The notes: generated by a model from the sequence alone, not told the origin. DNA of 16,921 bases from Acanthamoeba sp. SK_2022b (GCA_027943245.1 JANDJZ010001017.1:1-16921); one strand, 5' to 3'; shown: positions 1-7,530, counted from the first letter of the stretch. Numbers and translations: made by a program.

Positions 1-1
1 C

Positions 2-91
2 CTGAACAACAAGCTGGTCCGCGCGCTGCTGGCGGCGCCTCATGCCTGGCGGGTGATCACCCGCGTGCCGGAACTGGCCGAAGCAGGCTGA
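2..91 (+). CDS. C-terminal fragment of an unidentified protein
   Basis: An open frame enters from the window edge and stops at TGA (89-91), leaving 29 codons with the ending RVPELAEAG. Codon use is GC-rich like the neighbouring genes. The fragment is too short to assign a family and I do not recognise it. It converges on the pgeF gene, with 45 bases between the two stop codons and no obvious hairpin terminator in the gap. Confidence 0.5.
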   Translation: MNNKLVRALLAAPHAWRVITRVPELAEAG

Positions 92-136
92 CCGGCTTCT
101 CCCGGCCGGACGGGCGGGGGCGTTCTGTCGGTTGCG

Positions 137-916
137 CTAAACCCCGATCACGCTGATCAGGCGTCCGAAATCTTGTTCTCCGCGCTGGAAGGCGCGGCGG
201 TTGGAGAAGAACCGGACTTCGTCAGCGCAGGTGTCGTGGCCGGTCCAGACGGCCTGGCCGACGCTTGCCTGCTGCAGGCGCCACAGGACGAAGCCGGGCA
301 GGTCGAACTGGCGTTTGTCGGGCGCGACGCCAGGGTGGAAAAAGCGTTCGCTGCCCCGGTCGTGATGGGCGAAACGTTCTTCGAAATCGACGCCCACCTC
401 ATAGCTGGCCTGGGCGATGCACGGGCCGACGACGGCGAGGATGCGGCGCGGATCGGCGCCCAGGGCCTCCATCGCCGCGACGGCGGAGTGAACGACGCCG
501 CCCAGGGCGCCGCTTCCATCCGGCATGGACGGCGGACACGTGCGGGTCTCCGGGATCGGCCATCAGGATCGAGGCGCGGTCGGCGTTCAGCACCGAGCAC
601 AGCAGGCCGGGATTGGCAGTGACGACGGCGTCGCCTTCCTGGTCGGTCGCCATGCCAGGGACCGTCAGCGACGCGCGACGGCGGAATGGAGATCCTGGTA
701 GCAGCTGCGTTCAGGTGAAGGGTCGGCGTCTGCGCCCATTGATTCTGCGACCCGGCGACGGTTCTCGGCGACGGCGGCGGGGTCGTCTTTTGAGCCGACG
801 CCAGCGTTCAGCCCCTCATAGATGCCGGTGGAGACGCCGCCCGCGCGGGTGAAGAAGCCGTGCTTGACGCCAGCGGCGGTCAGCAGCGGATGGGTGATGG
901 GGGCAAGGTCGGTCAT
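137..916 (-). pseudogene. pgeF: Peptidoglycan editing factor PgeF (YfiH/laccase-domain family), frameshifted
   Basis: Family members are about 250 residues long and act as zinc-dependent purine nucleoside phosphorylase/deaminase-like enzymes; PgeF removes mis-incorporated amino acids from peptidoglycan precursors. The ATG at 914-916 lies 9 bases after the midA stop, and the frame ends at TAG (137-139). Conserved pieces are HGFFTRAGGVS near the N-terminus, a CYQ..HS segment, GDAVVTA, the zinc-site HAGW, and VGPCIAQASYEVG. They fall in different frames. Three apparent single-base insertions explain this: near 671, 638-639 and 511-513. Removing them gives about 258 codons, the normal length. The expected zinc-ligand Cys in the A-D-C motif reads as Arg (NADRAS), and the YQ-x-HS motif has one extra residue. 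The gene is either decayed or poorly sequenced. Confidence 0.8.
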
Positions 917-925
917 GGTCGTCTT

Positions 926-2017
926 CTACTCGGCATCCCATCCCGGCACGATCAGCGATCGGGGCGAGAAGATCGCGGCAGCCTTGAACAGGCGTCCCAT
1001 CTGGTCGTCGGCGGTCAGGCGGTTCAGTTGGCGGTCGATGACGGGCGCCGCGTCGGGCCGTCCCGACTTCAAGCGTTCAGCGCGGGCTTCGATCCCCAGA
1101 CGTCGCAGAAACTCGCCCTGGGGCAGGCAGCCCGTGACGTCCGCACCGGTACGCAGCGCGGCCTCCAGCACCAGGGGGAAGTCGGCCCATTGGGTCAGGT
1201 CGGCCTCGCCCGGATTGTCCAGCGGCGACACCTTCTGGTGGCGACGCAGGGCCTGAAGCGTATCGCCCGCCTCTGGCCGCGCACGGCCATAGTCGATCAG
1301 CAGGGCGGCGCCTGAGGCGGCCTTCATCAAGAGGCCCAGATCGCGGCCGAAGACGGGCTGCTGCTCCGAAATCTCGAACACCTGGCCGGGTTCGATGTCG
1401 AAGGACGGCTTGTCAAAACCGCCAGAGATGGCGGTCAGGCCGAAGGTCAGGTCGTTGTCGTCTGTGACGCCGATGCGCCGCTCGGCCCAGCCGCCCTCGG
1501 TGCGGACGAACTGACGCGCGGGCATGCAGTCCAGAACCTCGTTGGCGATCAGGATGACAGGCGCGTCCGTCTCGATCCGCGTCAGGTCGCGCACCCAGCG
1601 CGGCGACAGATCGGCGCCCGCCAGAGCCCGGGCCTGCAAGTCACGCAAGGGGGCGCTGGGCTCGATCAGGATCAGGTCGCAGGCTTCCAGGAAGCCGGGC
1701 GCCAGACGCGCGGCCCGCAGGGCGTCGCTGATGAGCGTGCCGTCGCCGGGACCGACTTCGACCAGACGGAACCGCTCGGGCGCGCCCAGGCGATGCCAGG
1801 TCTCGACCGCCCACAGGCCGATCAGTTCACCGAACATCTGGCTGACCAGAGGGGCGGTGATGAAGTCACCGCGTTCGCCCAGCGATGGGCGCGAGGCGTA
1901 ATAGCCGCCCTTGGGATCGTGCAGACAGCGGGTCACATAGTCGGCGACCGTCATGGGCCCGGTCAGGGCGATCTCTCGCGCCAACCGGGACTTCAGGGTT
2001 TCGGCCGGCGCGCTCAT
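926..2017 (-). CDS. SAM-dependent methyltransferase, MidA/NDUFAF7 family
   Basis: This is an intact 363-residue protein of the DUF185/MidA family. In mitochondria the family member NDUFAF7 methylates an arginine of the complex I subunit NDUFS2; the bacterial substrate is less certain. The family signature GDFITAPLVSQMFGELIG lies at residues 50-67. The SAM-binding motif I, VEVGPGDGTL, is at 86-95. ANEVLDCMPARQF at 158-170 corresponds to the family NE..DA.P motif with Cys where Ala is usual. DYGR is at 242-245, and the C-terminal PLDNPGEADLTQWADF at 265-280 is typical. The ATG overlaps the lgt stop codon as ATGA (2014-2017), so translation is probably coupled. pgeF follows 9 bases after its TAG. 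The lgt-midA-pgeF order is one I recall from other alphaproteobacteria. Confidence 0.9.
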   Translation of the reverse strand: MSAPAETLKSRLAREIALTGPMTVADYVTRCLHDPKGGYYASRPSLGERGDFITAPLVSQMFGELIGLWAVETWHRLGAPERFRLVEVGPGDGTLISDALRAARLAPGFLEACDLILIEPSAPLRDLQARALAGADLSPRWVRDLTRIETDAPVILIANEVLDCMPARQFVRTEGGWAERRIGVTDDNDLTFGLTAISGGFDKPSFDIEPGQVFEISEQQPVFGRDLGLLMKAASGAALLIDYGRARPEAGDTLQALRRHQKVSPLDNPGEADLTQWADFPLVLEAALRTGADVTGCLPQGEFLRRLGIEARAERLKSGRPDAAPVIDRQLNRLTADDQMGRLFKAAAIFSPRSLIVPGWDAE

Positions 2018-2884
2018 GCTGCGGCGGGCGAGCGGTTCCAGGCCCGCCAGATCAGCCAGCCGCCGACCAGGATCATCGGGATCGACAGCATCATGCCCAT
2101 GGTCAGGCCGAGCGGGAAGTGGGGCATGCCGTAGTCAGGCTCGCGCACATTCTCCAGTGCGGCGCGGCAGATGCCGTAACCGACCAGGAACAGACCGGTG
2201 ATATAGCCCGGCTTCTGCAGCAGCTTGAACTTCCAGATCGCCAGCGACAGGACCGAGAACAGCAGCAGGCCTTCCAGTCCGGCTTCATAAAGCTGGCTGG
2301 GGTGACGCGGGACGTCGCCGGCGGGGCAGAAGCCGTACATCTGTTCGATGCGGGCGTTGCAGAAGCGGATGGCCCAGGGAACGGTCGTTTCGCGACCCCA
2401 CAACTCGCCATTGATGAAGTTGGCGATGCGGCCGAAGAACAGGCCCAGTGGCACGACGGGGGCGACCAGATCGCCCAGGCTGAGCATATTTATCTTCTGA
2501 CGGCGGGCGAAAAGGATGATGGCGATGGCCACGCCCAAGAAGCCGCCGTGGAAGCTCATGCCGCCGGTCCAGAGCTGCAGCAGCTCGAACCGTTCGCCTA
2601 GCGTATGACCGGTGAACAGTTGGGCGAACATGACGGGCTTGTAGAAGAGGGCATAGCCGAACCGGCCGCCCAGGATGATGCCCAGGGTGATCCCACAGGA
2701 CCAGATCATCCAGTTGGGTGTTGTTGACTGGAGGGCGGCCTGGCGCCCACAGGCTTTCGCGGCGCGCCAGACGTGACGCGTACCACCAGCCCAAGACAAT
2801 GCCGGCCACATAGGCCAGGGCGTACCAGCGGATCGGCAACGGACCCAGATGGATCAGGACCGGGTCGAATTCAGGAAAAGGCAA
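2014..2884 (-). pseudogene. lgt: Prolipoprotein diacylglyceryl transferase Lgt, one-base frameshift
   Basis: Lgt is an inner-membrane enzyme that transfers diacylglycerol from phosphatidylglycerol to the lipobox cysteine of prolipoproteins. The N-terminal 64 residues (MPFPEFDPVLIHLGPLPIRW onward, ending DDLVLW) are in one frame. The rest (ITLGIILGGRFGYALFY onward) is in another. One extra base in the three-C run at 2692-2694 accounts for the break; removing it gives 289 residues, the normal size. In the corrected numbering, SFHGG carries His112 and the Lgt signature GRIANFINGELWG is at 151-163, with the key Arg152. Several hydrophobic membrane segments are present. The start appears to be TTG at 2882-2884, with a GAGG ribosome-binding site about 10 bases upstream. 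It is the first gene of the lgt-midA-pgeF cluster. A real knockout would be surprising because lgt is usually essential. Confidence 0.9.
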
Positions 2885-3072
2885 GGCGGGGATCCTCGTC
2901 GGTTCAGTCTTGGAAGCTTTAGCAAGCGACGGCGCCTGCGTCGCCTGTGAAGGCGATATGGCAGTGATGGGTGAACACGACGCCTTGATGGCGCCTCCGA
3001 AGCAGCAGAAAGAAAGGTTTCGTTCACCCTATTGGGTCAGATTTCGTTAACGACGTCAGGTCGGAGCCCGCC
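2885..3072. promoter_or_regulatory. Divergent intergenic region between lgt operon and ubiK
   Basis: This 188-bp gap must hold promoters for both directions. I see an 8-bp perfect inverted repeat (GGGTGAAC at 2969-2976, GTTCACCC at 3022-3029, 45 bases apart). There is also a hairpin with a 6-bp stem and GTGA loop at 2941-2956, and a GTTAAC at 3046-3051. No clear -35/-10 pair stands out. The sites are seen in the sequence; a regulatory role is inference. Confidence 0.3.
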
Positions 3073-3360
3073 ATGCAGACCCGCAACCCCCTTTTGGATG
3101 AGTTCGCCAAGCTGACCACGGGCGCCATGGGGCTGGCGCAGGCGGCGGGCGAAGAGGCCAAGACGGCCTGGCGCGCTCAGGCTGACCGGATCGCCGCCGA
3201 GATGGATTTGGTCCGTCGCGACGAATTCGACGTTCTGAAAGATGAAATCGCCGCCCTGCGCGCCGAGATCGCGACGCTGAAGGCGGCTGAAAAGCCCGCG
3301 AATAAGCCTCGCAAGGGAACGTCCACAGATGGAACTCCCGCAACGGACGCAGACAGTTGA
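3073..3360 (+). CDS. ubiK: Accessory factor UbiK family protein (BMFP-type small coiled coil)
   Basis: This is a 95-residue protein of the BMFP/UbiK family. In gamma- and alphaproteobacteria UbiK binds UbiJ and assists ubiquinone biosynthesis, while the related BMFP of Brucella shows membrane-fusogenic activity in vitro. The N-terminal part (NPLLDEFAKLTTGAMGLAQ) is a predicted amphipathic helix. Residues about 46-72 (VRRDEFDVLKDEIAALRAEI, then TLKA) form the typical coiled coil with the family VRREEFD-like start. The C-terminus is a low-complexity Lys/Thr/Asp tail. The ATG is preceded by CGGAG about 9 bases upstream. It is codirectional with ybjN and proC, 76 bases before the ybjN start. Family membership is clear; the exact role in this organism is inferred. 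Confidence 0.85.
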   Translation: MQTRNPLLDEFAKLTTGAMGLAQAAGEEAKTAWRAQADRIAAEMDLVRRDEFDVLKDEIAALRAEIATLKAAEKPANKPRKGTSTDGTPATDADS

Positions 3361-3436
3361 GCCGAATCCGCGAACAGGCTTACCGTCCCGTTAACGCCCC
3401 CGACTCGTGGGGCCGCCGCCTGAATCGGGGACAACG
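3361..3436 (+). promoter_or_regulatory. ubiK-ybjN intergenic with two GANTC sites
   Basis: Two GAATC sequences, which match the CcrM methylase target GANTC of Caulobacterales, lie at 3364-3368 and 3422-3426. The second directly precedes the GGGGA ribosome-binding site (3427-3431) of the ybjN start. A GTTAAC hexamer lies between them near 3391. No confident -35/-10 pair was seen. GANTC occurs by chance about once per 256 bp, so this is weak evidence for methylation-linked control. Confidence 0.3.
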
Positions 3437-3941
3437 GTGGACATCGCCCGGCCAGAGGAAACGGACGTGCCTTTCGACCCGCTGGAAGTGGTCGAACACG
3501 TTCTGACGGCCGAAAACCTGCCGTTCGACCGCACCAACGACGGTGATCTGGCGTTCGCGCTGGCCGGCGACTGGAAGGATTATGAGCTGTGGTTCGCCTG
3601 GCGTCCTGAAGGGGACTGCCTGCAGCTGTGCTGTGCGCTTGATCTGAAGGTGGCCAAGAGCCGCAAGGCCGCCGCCTATGAACTGGTCGGCATGATCAAC
3701 CAGCGCACCTGGATGGGGCATTTCGAGGTCTGGGCTGAGGATGGCGAGATCGTCTTCCGTCACTCGCTGGCCCTGCCGATGGGCGAGCGTCCGACCCTGG
3801 CCCAGGCTGCGTCAGTGATTGATTGCGGCGGTTGAGGGCGGCGGATCGCTATTATCCGCCTTCGACTTCATGGTTCGGGGCAACAAGAAGCCGCAGGAGG
3901 CAATCGACGCCTGCCTGTTCGAGACCGTCGGCACCGCCTGA
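3437..3941 (+). pseudogene. YbjN domain-containing protein, C-terminal frameshift
   Basis: This gene encodes a YbjN-type (type III secretion chaperone-like fold) sensory/regulatory protein of unclear function. I choose GTG at 3437-3439 as the start (MDIARPEETDVPFDPLEVVE), with GGGGA 5 bases upstream; an in-frame ATG at 3407 has no good ribosome-binding site. The domain core is DRTNDGDLAFALAGDWKDYE through FEVWAEDGEIVFRHSLALP. The frame then stops early at 3833-3835. An extra T after GAT near 3823 explains this. Beyond it an open frame continues to TGA at 3939-3941 with the expected ending MVRGNKKPQEAIDACLFE. The stretch just after the break reads EGGGSLLS where I would expect EAADRYYP, suggesting two further compensating indels. 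The true stop overlaps the proC ATG (TGATG), so coupling is likely. Confidence 0.75.
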
Positions 3942-4735
3942 TGGCTGTGAATGAAACCGTCGTTCTGGTCGGCTGCGGCCGTCTGGGGTCTTCCATTCTG
4001 GAAGGCTGGCTGCTGACTGGAACAGTTGCGGCTGAAAACCTGATCATTCTCAGCCCTTCCGAGAAGCCTGCGGCCGAGGCTGCGCGGGCCAAGGGCGCAA
4101 GGATCAATCCGCCGCTGGAGGCCCTGACCGAGGCCCGAGTCATTGTGCTGGCGGTGAAGCCCGCCAAATGGCGCGAGGTCGTGACGCCGCTGCTGCCGTT
4201 CCTGGGCGACCAGGCGGTGATCCTGTCTGTCATGGCGGGCGTGACGGCGCCGACGCTGGCTGAAGGCGTCGGCGGATGGCCCATCGTGCGGGTCATGCCG
4301 ACCACGGGCGTCTCACGCGGACGGGGCGTGGCCTCGGTCTGGTCGGCGGACGCCGATGCGCGCGCACTGGGACGAGCCCTGTTCGAGCCGATGGCCGAGA
4401 CGGTCGATCTGGACGAAGAAGCTCTGATGGACGCGGCCACAGCCGTCGCCGGATCGGGCGCGGCCTATTTCTACGCCTTCACCGAAGCCCTGGCGCGGGC
4501 CGGGGAGGCGGCGGGTCTGGACGCGGCGACAGCCGATGTTCTGGCGCGCGCCACCCTGCGGTCCGCTGCGGATGCGATGGGCGATGATCCGCTGGAGGTT
4601 CTGATCGACCGCATCGCCTCGCCGGGCGGTTCGACCCGTGCCGGTCTGGACGCCCTGTCGCGCGACGGCCGCCTGACGGCCATGACCCACGACACGGTTG
4701 CAGCGGCGGTCCGCCGCAACCGCGAGATGGGCTGA
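3941..4735 (+). CDS. proC: Pyrroline-5-carboxylate reductase
   Basis: ProC catalyses the last step of proline synthesis, reducing 1-pyrroline-5-carboxylate with NAD(P)H. The 264-residue protein is full length for the family. The Rossmann dinucleotide-binding motif GCGRLGSS is at 11-18, the NADP-contact segment AVKPAKW at 71-77, and SVMAGV at 96-101. The substrate and dimer region includes ATAVAGSGAAYFYAFTEAL (166-184) and the signature SPGGSTRAGL (227-236). The usual RxMPNTP motif reads RVMPTTG at 117-123, so the conserved Asn and Pro are replaced. The ATG overlaps the corrected ybjN stop by one base and there is no strong ribosome-binding site, consistent with translational coupling. It ends 3 bases from the convergent gene at 4739. 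Confidence 0.93.
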   Translation: MAVNETVVLVGCGRLGSSILEGWLLTGTVAAENLIILSPSEKPAAEAARAKGARINPPLEALTEARVIVLAVKPAKWREVVTPLLPFLGDQAVILSVMAGVTAPTLAEGVGGWPIVRVMPTTGVSRGRGVASVWSADADARALGRALFEPMAETVDLDEEALMDAATAVAGSGAAYFYAFTEALARAGEAAGLDAATADVLARATLRSAADAMGDDPLEVLIDRIASPGGSTRAGLDALSRDGRLTAMTHDTVAAAVRRNREMG

Positions 4736-4738
4736 ACC

Positions 4739-5266
4739 CTAGAAACGACCGCGTTGCAGATAGGCGCTGAACCGCTCGAACGCGCGGTCGGCGTCCTGCC
4801 AGACGCCGTAACCCCAGACGTCACGGATCGACGGCGAGAAGTATGAGAACTTCACCGCACGGGTCTGGCCGTCCGCTGTCGTCAACTGACCTTCGATCGC
4901 CGCGCCGCCGATGGAGATGCTGCGGATCGGGTCCAGTCCCGGCGTATCGCGCATCTGCTGCATGGTCGGGCGGTTGGGCTTGAGGTCGGTCAGCACCAGT
5001 TGAGCGCTGGCGCCGGGATAGGATTCCTCCAGCACGCGCACGACGTTGGACTGCAGGTTTGCAATCTGGTCATTGACCTCTCGCACGCCCAGCTTCTCGA
5101 CCCTGGTCTGCAGATCGCGTCCGATGGTCACCGTGACATTGGACGGCGCCTGATTTTCGGACTGAACCTGTGTGGTGGCCTGAATTTGAGCCTGAGGCTG
5201 CGCCTGAGCCATGGCGGCGACCGCCAGGGTCGCGGCCAAGGGGGCGAAGAAAGCAAGTTTACGCAT
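4739..5266 (-). CDS. Secreted protein of unknown function
   Basis: This 175-residue protein has a clear Sec signal peptide (MRKLAFFAPLAATLAVAAMA, cleavage probably near AQA at 20-23). A Gln/Ala/Thr-rich linker follows to about residue 41. The mature domain contains SNVTVTIGRDL, YPGASAQLVLTDLKPNRP, IRSISIGGAAIEGQL and a C-terminal DADRAFERFSAYLQ. No catalytic motif, lipobox or membrane segment is seen after the signal. I do not recognise the family with confidence; the pattern resembles small conserved periplasmic domains of unknown function in Proteobacteria. A GGAGAGAG ribosome-binding site precedes the ATG. The gene lies 102 bases downstream of, and codirectional with, a histidine kinase, so the two could share transcription. 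Confidence 0.75.
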   Translation of the reverse strand: MRKLAFFAPLAATLAVAAMAQAQPQAQIQATTQVQSENQAPSNVTVTIGRDLQTRVEKLGVREVNDQIANLQSNVVRVLEESYPGASAQLVLTDLKPNRPTMQQMRDTPGLDPIRSISIGGAAIEGQLTTADGQTRAVKFSYFSPSIRDVWGYGVWQDADRAFERFSAYLQRGRF

Positions 5267-5344
5267 GTTCCATCTCTCTCCCAGCCCTGTCGGGATCGTA
5301 GATGCGCCTTGGCGTAGGTTTTCGCTAGAGGGCGTATCAGATTT

Positions 5345-5368
5345 GAAACGACACGGGTCGTTGGAGGC
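5345..5368 (-). terminator. Possible weak hairpin after the sensor kinase
   Basis: Immediately after the kinase stop codon, AACGAC (5347-5352) pairs with GTCGTT (5357-5362) around a 4-base loop. On the minus strand it is followed by TCAAATC rather than a T-run. It could be a weak attenuator between the kinase and the secreted-protein gene, but a functional terminator is not established. Confidence 0.25.
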
Positions 5369-6745
5369 TCAGTCGGCCGCCGCTTCCGCTGGCGCTAGGG
5401 ACACTGGGCCTGGAATCCGGATCACAGCCTTCAGTCCGCCCAGATCGCTGCGTTCCAGGGTGATGTCTCCCCCATGACTGCGCGCCACGTCGCGGGCGAT
5501 GGCCAGACCCAGTCCCACCCCCTTGCGGTTCTGGTTTCGTGAATCGTCCAACCGCGAGAAGGGGCGGAAGGCCTCTTCGTGCATCTCGTCGGGAATGCCG
5601 GGGCCGTCGTCCTCAATGGCGATCTCGACGCCGCCGGATGTCAGGACGCGAGCCGACAGCCGAACATGATCGCCGTGAGAAGCGGCGTTGCCGGCCAGGT
5701 TCACCAGGGCGCGCTTGAAGGCGAGGGGGCGCAAGATGGCGGTCAGGCCCTCTGGCGCTGACAACTCGACCTCGGCGCCGGCGCGTCGGGCGTCATCGGC
5801 AGCGGCGCCCAGCAGGTCGGGCACGGACACCGGCTGCGGCGTTTCTCCAGCCTCGCCGCGTGCGAAGGCCAGATATTCGTCGATCATATGCTCCATCTCG
5901 TCCAGGTCGCCGCGCATGGCGGCCTGGCGCTTGAAGGGCGGAGCCAGCGCCAGCTCCAGACGCAGGCGCGTCAGCGGCGTGCGCAGGTCGTGGCTGACCG
6001 AGGCGAGCAGGGCGGTGCGTTGGTCGATATGGCGCTGGATCCGGTCGCGCATGGCCATGAAGGCGGTGGCGGCGGCGCGGACTTCGCGTGCACCATGCGG
6101 TTTGAAGCGCGGCACCGTCTCGCCTCGGCCAAAGGCTTCGGCGGCGTCGGCCAGGCGCTCGATGGCGCGCACCTGATTGCGGATGAACAGGATGGCCACG
6201 CCCATCAGCAGCACGGTCGCAATCGTCAGCCACAGCACGAAGATATGGGCCTGGGTCGCCACGGCCCGTTCGCGCGGGGCGATGATGCGTAAGACCCCCT
6301 GCGGCTCCTGCACCTGAATATCGACATAGGAGGGATAGCGGGTGGTGTCGAACCAGTAGGGACGGTCCAGGCGCGATTCCAGCGCGTGGTCCAGAACCCG
6401 GTCGACGACGCCGATGGGGCCGCGCCTCTGCTCTGTCGGCAGGACGCGATCTTCCTGCAGGGCGATGGACAGGGACATCGAACGCTCGGCCCGGTCGGCC
6501 AAACGCTGCAGACCCTGCGGGCTGGGGTCGTCCTCATAGGATTCGACCGCCCATGCGATGTCGCCGGCCAGGCCTTCGGACAGGCGCGCCGTAACCGTCT
6601 GCCAGTGGGCGTCGAAGAAGATCCATGTCACCGCCACCTGCATCACCAGCACCGGCAGCACGATGATCAGCAGTGAACGCCCCCACAGCGAGGTGGGCAG
6701 GCGCCGCTTCAGGAAACGCGATACAGATGAGCGGGCGAGCCGCAT
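5369..6745 (-). CDS. Sensor histidine kinase, EnvZ-like
   Basis: This intact 458-residue membrane kinase has a cytoplasmic basic N-terminus and a first membrane segment at about 24-44. A periplasmic sensing domain follows at about 45-165, then a second membrane segment at about 168-188 (FVLWLTIATVLLMGVAILFI) and a HAMP domain to about 240. The HisKA box SVSHDLRTPLTRLRLEL carries the phosphoacceptor His252. The ATPase domain has the N box (NLAGNAASHG, 349-358), G1 (EDDGPGIP, 378-385), F box (FRPFSRLD, 393-400) and G2 (GVGLGLAIA, 409-417). The ATG follows a GAGG ribosome-binding site. The upstream partner regulator ends 29 bases earlier on my reading of its damaged end. The EnvZ/OmpR-type pairing and domain order are certain. 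The stimulus is unknown. Confidence 0.93.
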   Translation of the reverse strand: MRLARSSVSRFLKRRLPTSLWGRSLLIIVLPVLVMQVAVTWIFFDAHWQTVTARLSEGLAGDIAWAVESYEDDPSPQGLQRLADRAERSMSLSIALQEDRVLPTEQRRGPIGVVDRVLDHALESRLDRPYWFDTTRYPSYVDIQVQEPQGVLRIIAPRERAVATQAHIFVLWLTIATVLLMGVAILFIRNQVRAIERLADAAEAFGRGETVPRFKPHGAREVRAAATAFMAMRDRIQRHIDQRTALLASVSHDLRTPLTRLRLELALAPPFKRQAAMRGDLDEMEHMIDEYLAFARGEAGETPQPVSVPDLLGAAADDARRAGAEVELSAPEGLTAILRPLAFKRALVNLAGNAASHGDHVRLSARVLTSGGVEIAIEDDGPGIPDEMHEEAFRPFSRLDDSRNQNRKGVGLGLAIARDVARSHGGDITLERSDLGGLKAVIRIPGPVSLAPAEAAAD

Positions 6746-6774
6746 GTTTCCTCAGCCAGTCAACTGAGGCCTGG

Positions 6775-7506
6775 TCAAGGCGCAAGCGCCATAGCCGGCA
6801 CCGCGCACGGTCTGCAGATAGCGCGGGTTCTTGAGTCGCTTTCGGCTTGCACGGCGCAGGCGGGAACCTGAACATCGACGGCATGACCGGTGTGTCCTGG
6901 CGTGTCGGCGATGACTCATTCGCTCGATCGGCGCATGGGCGTGAAGCTGCGAAGCTTCAGCAGTTGCGCCTCGGCCTCGGTCAGACGCTGGGGTTTGCCC
7001 TCTCGCGTCAACTCCAGCCGCTCCATGTCGAAGACGGCGGCGCCCAGCTTGATTTCGCGCGGACCAATGGGCTTGCCCCCGGTGCGACGCAGAATGGCCT
7101 CGATCCGCAGCGCCAGTTCACGCGGTTCGAACGGCTTGGACATATAGTCGTCGGCGCCGCGGGCCAGACCCTCGATCCGGTCCTCGGGATCGCCGCGTGC
7201 GGTCAGCAGCAGAACCGGCGTCTTGGACAGTTCCGCCTTGCCGCGAACCCAGGTGGTCAGATCGAACCCGCTCTCGCCCGGCATCATGACATCCAGCACC
7301 ACCAGATCGAACTCGATAAGCTCCATCATCCGCTTGGCTGCGGCGGCATGGGCGGCCCCGGTGACGCGATAACCCTCGCGCGCCAGGAACTCCTTGAGCA
7401 GTTCGCGGATGCGGTCGTCGTCGTCGACGATCAGCAGATGGCGGCCGACGCCGGGCCCGGCGATGGGGCCGGAGCGGCCATAAGGGCGTGATTCCGTCAT
7501 GCTCAT
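6775..7506 (-). pseudogene. OmpR-family response regulator, frameshifted DNA-binding domain
   Basis: The receiver domain is complete: acidic pair at Asp28-Asp29, phosphoacceptor Asp72 (LVVLDVMMPGE), Thr102 and Lys124 (SKPFEPRE). The winged-helix domain begins normally (LTEAEAQLLK) but the frame then breaks, with an early TGA at 6916-6918. Downstream, pieces of a normal OmpR C-terminus appear in different frames: HAHAPIER, AVDVQV, RLRR and KNPRYLQTVRGAGY. One extra G near 6790 separates GAGY from ALAP and a TGA at 6775-6777, which I take as the real stop. At least four indels fall in about 150 bases. The start has a strong GGGAGG ribosome-binding site. The gene is divergent from ilvE by 82 bp. 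PetR/CenR regulators of other alphaproteobacteria are possible relatives, but this is a weak inference. Confidence 0.8.
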
Positions 7507-7530
7507 GCGTCTTTCCTCCCGCTCAGGGCG

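Noticed and set aside
1885..2601. 238-codon plus-strand frame opposite lgt and midA
   Set aside because: It lies antisense to clear Lgt and MidA sequence, and its composition (Arg/Gln/Ala/His-rich) fits a shadow frame.
2690..2696. Programmed frameshift in lgt
   Set aside because: There is no slippery heptamer, stop-stimulated site or downstream pseudoknot of a known type; Lgt is not known to be made by frameshifting, and a one-base error explains the break.
3868..4440. 190-codon minus-strand frame opposite proC
   Set aside because: It is Ser/Arg/Thr-rich low-complexity sequence typical of an antisense shadow of a GC-rich gene; proC on the other strand has all family motifs.
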